A stretch of DNA of 12,804 nucleotides from an uncultured Bacilli bacterium (GTDB lineage: Bacteria; Bacillota_I; Bacilli_A; ML615J-28; CAG-313). The notes below the pieces were generated by a model. That model ran no database searches. It was given only the letters and a program-made list of their open reading frames with translations, and had not been told where the DNA came from. Positions 8,501 to 12,804 of this stretch are shown piece after piece. The translations under genes were made by a program, and so were the position numbers. The stretch spans positions 1 to 12,804 of the forward strand of contig CAKPAZ010000028.1 of assembly GCA_934133195.1 (NCBI GenBank), read 5' to 3'. Positions within the stretch are counted from its first letter, which is position 1. Every line of letters starts with the position of its first letter.

Positions 8501-11230
8501 TATGTAATAAATGATGATAACACGTTTACTAAACCAACTAGTGTTATTATCCCAAGCGATATTACAACTATTAAGAAAGGAATGTTATTATTAAAAGGAG
8601 TAACTTCAATTACGGTTGATGAGAATGTAACAACCTTTGAAGAAGAAGCTTTCGCTGGCTGTAATGATTTACAAGAATTAATCCTACCATTCATTGGTTT
8701 AACGTTAGCTGATACAACTAGTGATAATTATTTCTTATTTGGTAGATTGTTTAGTAAACAAGAAGCTTCCGGATTGACTAAAGTCACTCAAGATGATTTA
8801 TCAAATGAAAATAGTCCTCTTAAATATAACTTCTACATTCCAACAAGCTTAACAAAAATTACGATTACCTCATTAAATGCCATTCCTAATGGAGCCTTTA
8901 ACAATTGTACAACCATTACCACTTTTGTTTATTCCAACAATATAATGAGTATTGGAACTAATGCTTTCAAGAATTCAGGAATTACAGAATTTGTACTTCC
9001 TTTAAGTGTCGCGAATTTTACTTTCTTAGAAACTGATGAAATGCCAAATTTAAGTAAAGTATATCTTCATTCACTACTTACTAAGACATGGAATCCAAAT
9101 ATTACTTGGAATAATGAAGGAAGTATGACAGCTCCAAACTATGAAATATACTATGATGGTTCATTAGAACAATTCCTTAATATTGAAAACAATGTTAAGT
9201 ATCTAACAAAATTATATGTTAAAGATGATAATAATCAATATATTAAACCTTTTGATCAAACTAAAATCGTTATAAAAGAAGGAGTAACCTCACTTAATAG
9301 ATACTTTGGTATGGGATTCACTAACCTTACTGAGATTACCCTTCCAAAGTCACTTAAGTTAATTGAAGCTTATGTCTTTTCAAATTGTCCAAATCTTAAG
9401 ACTATTTATTATAATGATACTTTTGAAAATTGGCAAAATCTAAATTTAAATTTTAAAGATTTAGAAAATTTCTTTATTCTTAATGAAAATGGTAATTATG
9501 AAGCTTTAACTCATATCGTAGTTAATGGTGATAATTCATCGATAAAAGATGAAAAGTTTATTAACTGGACTTTTATCAAAGAAGTAACGATTAAAGAAGG
9601 TGTATCAACCATTGGTACAAAAGCCTTCTATGGATGTGTAAACCTTGAAAAAGTTAACCTACCTTCATCTTTGACAATCATTGGTACCTCAGCATTTGAA
9701 GGTTGTATCAATTTAAGTGAAATTAATCTTAGTGAAGGATTAAAAGAAATTTATTCTTATGCTTTTAAAGATTGTAAGAGTCTTACTAAACTTGTTGTTC
9801 CTAAGAATGTATACAAAATTAGTTCTAGCATTCTTTCAGGATGTAGTAGCCTTGAAGAATTAGAAGTACCATATTTTAACGATGTTCATAATAGTGAATA
9901 TGCATATCCATTTGGTTATCTTTTTGGAACAACTGAATATGTTGGAGGAAAACTTACTAAGCAAACATACAAAGTAAAAACTGGTACTACGATTAAAGAT
10001 GAAACCTACAAATGTTATATTCCTGAAGTTTTCAGAAAAATTAAAGTAACAGAACAAGAATATATTCCTTATGGTGCTTTCTCTAATATGAGTATGGTAA
10101 CAGAAATTGAACTTAATCAACAATTAGCTATAATAGGAAAAGGAATCTTTGAAGGATGTACAAGCCTTGAAAAAGTAACTTTACCATTTATTAATTATGA
10201 TCAAACATCACAAGAAGCAAAATATAGCTTCGCATTAATGTTTGGAACAACTAGTCTTGAGGGAACTTACTCTGTAGGATATGAAAGTTTAAAATATTAT
10301 CTTCCAACTTCTTTAAAAACAGTTGTTTTGAATTTATCATATGATATTCCAGCATATGCTTTCGCAAACTGTAAAGAAATTACAACCATTAATCTTGTGG
10401 CATACACAACAAACATTGGTGAATATGCCTTTAGAAATTGTACAGGCCTTACAAGTTTTACTGTACCAGAAGAAGTTGAAAATATTTATCAAGGTACATT
10501 CTATGGATGTACAAACCTTGAAACAATTATCTTTAAGTCTCCATGTACAATATGTGAAGAAGCCTTCACAAAATGTACCGGATTAAAATCAATTTATACT
10601 GCTGGTGGTATGTACTTTAAAGAAAATTCTATCACTGATGTTAATGCGACTAACTTATATATTGATGGACAAGCAGTATATAATGTCTTTAATAATGGAT
10701 CTGAAAATATCAATGAATCAATCTTCATGAAGGTTGAAAATCTTTATGTAAAAGATGAAAATAACAATTACATTATTCCAACTGAACTTACCATAGAACA
10801 AGGCAGTATCATGGAAAATCAAATCTATGGTTTAAAGATTCAAAAATTAATTATTAGTGATAATTGTTATGATATCGCTCCAGGTGGGCTTGCGGGAATA
10901 AGGGGTCTTGAATCTATCACCATCCCAATGGTTGGTTTAGATTATTTAGAAAATACAACTCCTGATAATGAAGAATTTAGAACTTACTTCGGTATTATCT
11001 TCGGCTCAACTCCATATGATAATAGTTTACCTGATTATACCGATGAGGTAAAAACAACGGCTTTCTATATTCCTAAGACTTTAAAAGAAGTAATTGTTAC
11101 GGGAGGCGAGTATATTGCGGAAGGTGCCTTTAGAGGTATTTCTTCAATTACTAATGTTATCCTACCAAGTACAATTATAGAAGTAGGTAAGGATGCCTTT
11201 ACAGGTACAAACTTTTTGTACAATGCTTAG
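5558..11230 (+). CDS. Giant BspA-type leucine-rich-repeat surface lipoprotein
   Basis: An 1890-residue exported protein. A lysine-rich start and hydrophobic core end in the lipobox LSGC, so Cys25 is the likely lipid anchor on the outer face of the membrane. Residues 31-230 hold five Cys/His-rich repeats (PTC...CxxC...GH). Residues about 237-316 are an InlB B-type (Flg_new) repeat with YNANGG and FHGWW. Residues about 325-577 contain three fibronectin-III-like domains (W340, W428 and W511 mark them). A spacer to about 700 follows, then about 23 BspA/LRR_5 repeats of the form AFxxCxxLxxI-x-[IL]-P. Four copies of a non-LRR insert interrupt the repeats. There is no C-terminal sorting signal or membrane span. 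Related proteins act in adhesion and host or cell-cell contact, which is inferred here. The gene stands alone between its promoter and terminator. Confidence 0.93.
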   Translation: MNKTLKKLSFCALLLVTSLIVLSGCAKKHQHKYQEEVISPTCLTEGYTIHKCECGDSYKDSVVKALGHDLEHFEKLEPTCSTSGHEAYDKCKRCDYTTFKSLDTLNHTPSEWIIDNNPTCTKEGSRHKECTVCQKVLEEETIAKTEHDVEHFEEVLPTCTKPGHNAYDKCKNCSYTTYEELPATGHKYEDTWSYDDEYHFHKPTCDDTTEVKDKGLHELDDDGYCSICHNQIEVKPKFTIIYNANGGLFSNGETLIQKEIKEGKHFEQIELPTKEGYVFHGWWLSSGEIEGTKVLYQEIDMENDLVSENLEIFAEWVETPKVDHQLEAPKVYIDGNTFTWNQIPESTGYHIIIYRLNPTTKIVDENITSTTYTIPDTYQEGYYQIQIRANGNGYNTVNSAYVSKLLGLRILGRVKSINFDMSTSVVSWDEVDGATSYQVYVGNLLVEETTTTSYDMSNYNVGNYTIKIRPIKDKYYSESSSYSFIKRRLLTPKVEYKIMKSNDNLMYYLYWDKVEGASIYKITINGEEYETSNTFYNLQLDGKFTDGVTTLNVTISAFDETGNYLISRESETIVIKKLVEINIKSNLNSKVLKVTGNLLVLDGEMYIESSTTENDSFYVALNSILKLNVLDNYPYVFKELRINDLVTTNQEYDLIIEDTKYQIEVIYEDNSVFDDFLWKKENDDVIIYGLKDLTKAIITIPEGVTKIDNSLPESNFNQAFILEIYNKSDLDLTSNEYYYLTKDAINIYTKTSGEQMVRETSDFYYYEQDDIPVLIRYKEYQDEMILPAQINNKDYIIGKKLFVSKSLTKVTISSNVIQIEDEAFSHFRGVIAWQDNPKVKVLGIKAFSTTSGMAEFIIPSSVEEIKENCFNGSSYEKISFEANSKLKTIGNSAFGSTTIKSIVLPDMLVEIGNYVFSGCKTLEDITIPKSLNIIKNAFPGCTALKNVYYKSTMDDWLRLINHNLTENNDSYVNPMMFAENLYVINDDNTFTKPTSVIIPSDITTIKKGMLLLKGVTSITVDENVTTFEEEAFAGCNDLQELILPFIGLTLADTTSDNYFLFGRLFSKQEASGLTKVTQDDLSNENSPLKYNFYIPTSLTKITITSLNAIPNGAFNNCTTITTFVYSNNIMSIGTNAFKNSGITEFVLPLSVANFTFLETDEMPNLSKVYLHSLLTKTWNPNITWNNEGSMTAPNYEIYYDGSLEQFLNIENNVKYLTKLYVKDDNNQYIKPFDQTKIVIKEGVTSLNRYFGMGFTNLTEITLPKSLKLIEAYVFSNCPNLKTIYYNDTFENWQNLNLNFKDLENFFILNENGNYEALTHIVVNGDNSSIKDEKFINWTFIKEVTIKEGVSTIGTKAFYGCVNLEKVNLPSSLTIIGTSAFEGCINLSEINLSEGLKEIYSYAFKDCKSLTKLVVPKNVYKISSSILSGCSSLEELEVPYFNDVHNSEYAYPFGYLFGTTEYVGGKLTKQTYKVKTGTTIKDETYKCYIPEVFRKIKVTEQEYIPYGAFSNMSMVTEIELNQQLAIIGKGIFEGCTSLEKVTLPFINYDQTSQEAKYSFALMFGTTSLEGTYSVGYESLKYYLPTSLKTVVLNLSYDIPAYAFANCKEITTINLVAYTTNIGEYAFRNCTGLTSFTVPEEVENIYQGTFYGCTNLETIIFKSPCTICEEAFTKCTGLKSIYTAGGMYFKENSITDVNATNLYIDGQAVYNVFNNGSENINESIFMKVENLYVKDENNNYIIPTELTIEQGSIMENQIYGLKIQKLIISDNCYDIAPGGLAGIRGLESITIPMVGLDYLENTTPDNEEFRTYFGIIFGSTPYDNSLPDYTDEVKTTAFYIPKTLKEVIVTGGEYIAEGAFRGISSITNVILPSTIIEVGKDAFTGTNFLYNA
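5648..6247 (+). repeat. Five tandem Cys/His-rich protein repeats in the lipoprotein
   Basis: Residues about 31-230 consist of five units of roughly 38-44 residues, each with a PTC motif, a CxxC or CxCG pair and a closing GH, NH, EH or CH. Units 2 and 4 are closest: HDLEHFEKLEPTC and HDVEHFEEVLPTC, both followed by AYDKCKxC. The last unit ends in CSICH. Such repeats recur near the N-termini of Bacillota surface proteins and may bind metal or form disulfides; neither is shown here. Confidence 0.75.
8681..11131 (+). repeat. Four copies of a conserved insert between leucine-rich repeats
   Basis: Four blocks share the plan [LVI]-P-[FYM], a variable acidic/aromatic segment, [FY]-x-x-[LI]-F-[GS], a variable linker, Y-[IL]-P-x-x-[LF]-[TRK]-x-[IV] and I-[PA]-x-[GY]-A-F. 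They start near residues 1043 (8684), 1437 (9866), 1542 (10181) and 1789 (10922), and each re-enters the LRR pattern with an AF motif after about 55-70 residues. Copies 2 and 3 are close together, separated by only one or two LRRs. This looks like a module duplicated within the gene, or a known variant unit of BspA-type arrays. Confidence 0.65.
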
Positions 11231-11242
11231 TTAATCAATATG

Positions 11243-11277
11243 AATACTAGTTATCATTCGATAACTAGTATTTTTTT
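11243..11277 (+). terminator. Intrinsic terminator of the lipoprotein gene
   Basis: A perfect 13-base stem, AATACTAGTTATC (11243-11255) with GATAACTAGTATT (11260-11272), closes an ATTC loop and runs into seven T residues (11271-11277). It starts 13 bases after the lipoprotein stop codon. It is the longest perfect hairpin in the window. Confidence 0.93.
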
Positions 11278-11334
11278 ATTTCCTGATAAATGTTTTATCA
11301 AAAAAACAAAAAAATTTAAAAAATTTTTCATTTT

Positions 11335-11354
11335 ACCTGCAACTAGTTGCAGGT
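11335..11354. promoter_or_regulatory. Palindrome copy 1, candidate operator
   Basis: ACCTGCAACTAGTTGCAGGT is a perfect 20-base palindrome. As RNA it would form an 8-bp stem with a CTAG loop followed by ATTTTT, so it could also be a weak terminator. The fact that its 12-base core recurs beside the downstream promoter favours a binding site for a dimeric regulator. Confidence 0.55.
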
Positions 11355-11474
11355 ATTTTTCATCTAAAACCATGAAAAACCAACTTACTTTTTAAACAGT
11401 GTTAATGAAATATAGTAAAAATATAAAAATTAACTTTAAAATTTAAATAAAAAATTGAAAAATCGTTTATTTTC

Positions 11475-11490
11475 ACCTGCAACTAGTTGC
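11475..11490. promoter_or_regulatory. Palindrome copy 2, candidate operator beside the holin promoter
   Basis: ACCTGCAACTAGTTGC repeats the first 16 bases of the palindrome at 11335, including the full core GCAACTAGTTGC (11479-11490); the outer right arm is lost (CTTT instead of AGGT). It ends two bases upstream of the probable -35 box of the holin-like operon, a position where a bound regulator would contact or block RNA polymerase. Confidence 0.6.
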
Positions 11491-11492
11491 CT

Positions 11493-11520
11493 TTGTTTTT
11501 TAAAAACTTTAGTGTATAAT
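11493..11520 (+). promoter_or_regulatory. Promoter of the holin-like operon
   Basis: A perfect TATAAT (11515-11520) lies 16 bases after TTGTTT (11493-11498), a weaker -35 box. The predicted start is near 11527, giving a leader of about 75 bases. The weak -35 together with the adjacent palindrome suggests a regulated, possibly activator-dependent promoter, unlike the strong one upstream of the lipoprotein gene. Confidence 0.65.
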
Positions 11521-11527
11521 GCTACCT

Positions 11528-11541
11528 GTAAATTAATTTAC
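11528..11541. promoter_or_regulatory. Palindrome at the expected transcript start
   Basis: GTAAATTAATTTAC is a perfect 14-base palindrome located about 8 to 21 bases after the -10 box. It could be a repressor site overlapping the start, or a 5'-terminal hairpin (5-bp stem, TTAA loop) stabilising the leader. An AT-rich palindrome of this length can also arise by chance. Confidence 0.4.
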
Positions 11542-11601
11542 GTAAAAAAAAGTGGCGTAGCTAACCACAAAACAAAAAAATAAGAAAGGAAGGAAGAAAA
11601 A

Positions 11602-11895
11602 ATGGAGGTAGTAGGAATACCACTAATTATCTTAATCTGCTATATGGCAGGTGAAATTTACAAAGTCATCTTTGTTAAAAATAGTAATATGCGGAAACTA
11701 ATCCCCATCTTTGTCATAATCGTTGGGGGAATAATGGGTGCAATACTATATGAAACTGATCGGAAGATGATCTTAAACGTCGACAGCATCTGGAATGCAA
11801 TATACATCGGGATGTGCAGTGGTGCCAGTTCAACAAGCACCAATCAAATAATTAAACAAATAATAACAAAAAAAGGAGAGAACAAAAATGAATAA
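11602..11895 (+). CDS. Phage holin-like small membrane protein
   Basis: A 97-residue protein with hydrophobic spans at about 4-24 and 33-51 and a weaker third at about 61-78, ending in a basic and hydrophilic tail (KKGENKNE). The layout and the glycine/serine-rich end of the last segment (YIGMCSGASSTSTNQIIKQ) resemble phage holins of the Hol44/holin superfamily V type, in which a similar M-SG-AS-T segment precedes the C-terminus. Holins form membrane holes that let endolysin or other leaderless proteins cross. No endolysin is seen in the window. The ribosome-binding site is AAGGAAGGAAG upstream of ATG 11602. The gene overlaps the next by 8 bases (ATGAATAA), so the two are probably translated together. 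A generic small membrane protein remains possible. Confidence 0.65.
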   Translation: MEVVGIPLIILICYMAGEIYKVIFVKNSNMRKLIPIFVIIVGGIMGAILYETDRKMILNVDSIWNAIYIGMCSGASSTSTNQIIKQIITKKGENKNE

Positions 11896-12804
11896 ATTAA
11901 TTGACAGAATGTCTGAAAATCAAAATCAAAAAACTTTAAATGTAGAAAGCATGGAAAGAAATGAAATGGGTGAAATTACCCAATTAAATGTAAAGGAATA
12001 TCGTGCTGATGGCGAAGTAGTAATAGAAGGAACGCCATTAAACGCAAAAGCTTTATCAGAAGCTTTTAAAAGCCTTATTAAACTATATCATGAAAGTGAT
12101 GAAAACAAAGTAAGCTTTGACTATGAAAACTTAAATTTACCACACGTAGTTAAAGAAAGTTTTGAGTTACCACAAGAAGGTTATGGTTTTACAACCATAA
12201 CTTGGGAAAAAGTAAGTGGTACAGGAATTACCATTGATGGTAATATTGCGGTTGTGGAACAAGCATTATCAATTCAAGAAACAATCTTAAAAGCCACAAT
12301 TACATCAAATAATGTATCTCAAGAAAAAACATTTACCGTTAAAATATCAAGAAGAGAAAAAACCCCAATGGAAATGTTAGAAGAAGATGCTCGTTTATTA
12401 CTTCTTCCAAGAATGGTTAAAACTGATCTAACTCTTCCAGAATATGGAACTACAAATAGATCAAATATTACTTGGATCTTAAGAACTGATGGATCAACAC
12501 CAGTTGCTATTCTTAGTGGATATACCTTAAAAGTAACAAGACCTGAAGAAAACATCACAGTTACTCTTGTCGCAAGACTTATCCTAGAAAACACAAGTCT
12601 TGAAAAGTCTTTTGATGTAATCATTGAAGGTACTAACACTCACTTTAGTCCTTTAAGCTATAGTACTAGAATGGCTCAAATTAAAGGATCTAACAATATT
12701 GAAACATTCAATGTTACATCAAGTAACTCAAATGGTCTATATCTTACAAAAGAAACGGAATTTAGTGATGAATTAGATATTAGATTTAAAAATAATGGTT
12801 CAAC
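11888..12804 (+). CDS. Phage tail/adhesin-like protein with degenerate Ig domains, 3' end outside window
   Basis: An open frame from ATG 11888 to the window edge, 305 codons so far with no stop; ribosome-binding site AAGGAG (11873-11878). There is no signal peptide: residues 1-30 are polar and charged. Residues 35-65 carry YRADGEVVIEGTPLNAKALSEA; the GTPLNA element (48-53) followed by a helix is typical of phage tail and baseplate-associated proteins. Two Ig-like beta-sandwich units follow, about 80-155 (Trp106) and 160-247 (Trp196). They have the pattern LTLPEYGT...ITW...YTLKVTRP...VTLVA...KSFDVII seen in degenerate bacterial Ig domains. A further domain begins near 250. Coupling to the holin-like gene suggests a phage structural protein, or a surface protein released through the holin. 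The exact role is not identified. Confidence 0.7.
   Translation, partial: MNKLIDRMSENQNQKTLNVESMERNEMGEITQLNVKEYRADGEVVIEGTPLNAKALSEAFKSLIKLYHESDENKVSFDYENLNLPHVVKESFELPQEGYGFTTITWEKVSGTGITIDGNIAVVEQALSIQETILKATITSNNVSQEKTFTVKISRREKTPMEMLEEDARLLLLPRMVKTDLTLPEYGTTNRSNITWILRTDGSTPVAILSGYTLKVTRPEENITVTLVARLILENTSLEKSFDVIIEGTNTHFSPLSYSTRMAQIKGSNNIETFNVTSSNSNGLYLTKETEFSDELDIRFKNNGS

Larger units (their letters stand above)
11278..11601 (+). other. AT-rich regulatory intergenic region
   Basis: No coding frame of useful length or with a ribosome-binding site is visible in this stretch. It contains a small TGATAAA/TTTATCA hairpin (11284-11300), long A and T runs around 11300-11330 and 11410-11470, a 20-base perfect palindrome (11335-11354) and a partial second copy (11475-11490). 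Next come a promoter (11493-11520), a palindrome at the expected transcript start (11528-11541), a GTGG/CCAC arm pair (11552-11568) and the ribosome-binding site AAGGAAGGAAG before the holin-like gene. It is both longer and more AT-biased than any other gap here, as expected at a boundary of acquired DNA. Confidence 0.7.

Noticed and set aside
5558..11230. Mycoplasma genetic code (TGA as tryptophan)
   Set aside because: All tryptophans in long conserved frames are TGG and no gene is interrupted by TGA, so the standard code suffices.
11335..11360. Palindrome copy 1 as a simple terminator
   Set aside because: A hairpin followed by ATTTTT is possible, but a strong terminator already lies 60 bases upstream and the core is repeated beside a promoter, which a terminator does not explain.
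11335..11490. Start of a CRISPR array
   Set aside because: Only two unequal copies of a palindrome with 120 bases between them. There are no regular spacers and no cas genes.

Overview
The window is AT-rich, gene-dense DNA with every gene on the + strand. It looks like a low-GC Gram-positive of the Bacilli, from a lineage close to the Mollicutes (Acholeplasma-, Haloplasma- or RF39-like). Three observations point there: the block phoH-ybeY-cdd-era-yqzL-recO, which is typical of Bacillota; strong purine-rich ribosome-binding sites; and a BspA-type leucine-rich-repeat lipoprotein of the kind common in gut Bacillota and their wall-less relatives. Tryptophan is written TGG throughout, so the standard code fits better than the Mycoplasma code. 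The placement is inference; there is no rRNA or other phylogenetic marker to confirm it.

Bases 1-95 hold an untranslated stretch with an inverted repeat. Bases 96-3729 are one tightly packed housekeeping run, with short overlaps or gaps of at most about 40 bases: PhoH ATPase, YbeY endoribonuclease, cytidine deaminase, Era GTPase, a small YqzL-like protein not obvious from ORF length alone, and RecO. This links ribosome maturation, RNA turnover, pyrimidine salvage and DNA repair. The diacylglycerol/undecaprenol kinase gene often found between ybeY and cdd in Bacillota is absent here.

Bases 3730-5506 form a second unit. A good promoter is followed almost at once by an intrinsic terminator. Next come a PII-like signalling protein and a CPA2/Kef-type cation:proton antiporter without a cytosolic regulatory domain, then a second terminator. 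The pair suggests an antiporter gated or tuned by a small soluble ligand-sensing partner.

Bases 5505-11277 are a monocistronic unit. A perfect-consensus promoter, whose -35 box lies in the T-tract of the preceding terminator, drives an 1890-residue surface lipoprotein. From the N-terminus it carries a lipobox, five Cys/His-rich repeats, an InlB-type B repeat, three fibronectin-III-like domains and about 23 BspA-type leucine-rich repeats broken by four copies of a conserved insert. A perfect 13-bp hairpin terminator ends it.

Bases 11278-11601 are a very AT-rich regulatory gap with two copies of a palindrome 140 bp apart, a promoter, and another palindrome at the expected transcription start. 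It feeds a last operon that runs off the window: a small holin-like membrane protein overlapping a protein with a phage-structural GTPLNA segment and degenerate Ig-like domains. This is either the edge of a prophage or a phage-derived surface or export module, and it is the least ordinary part of the window.
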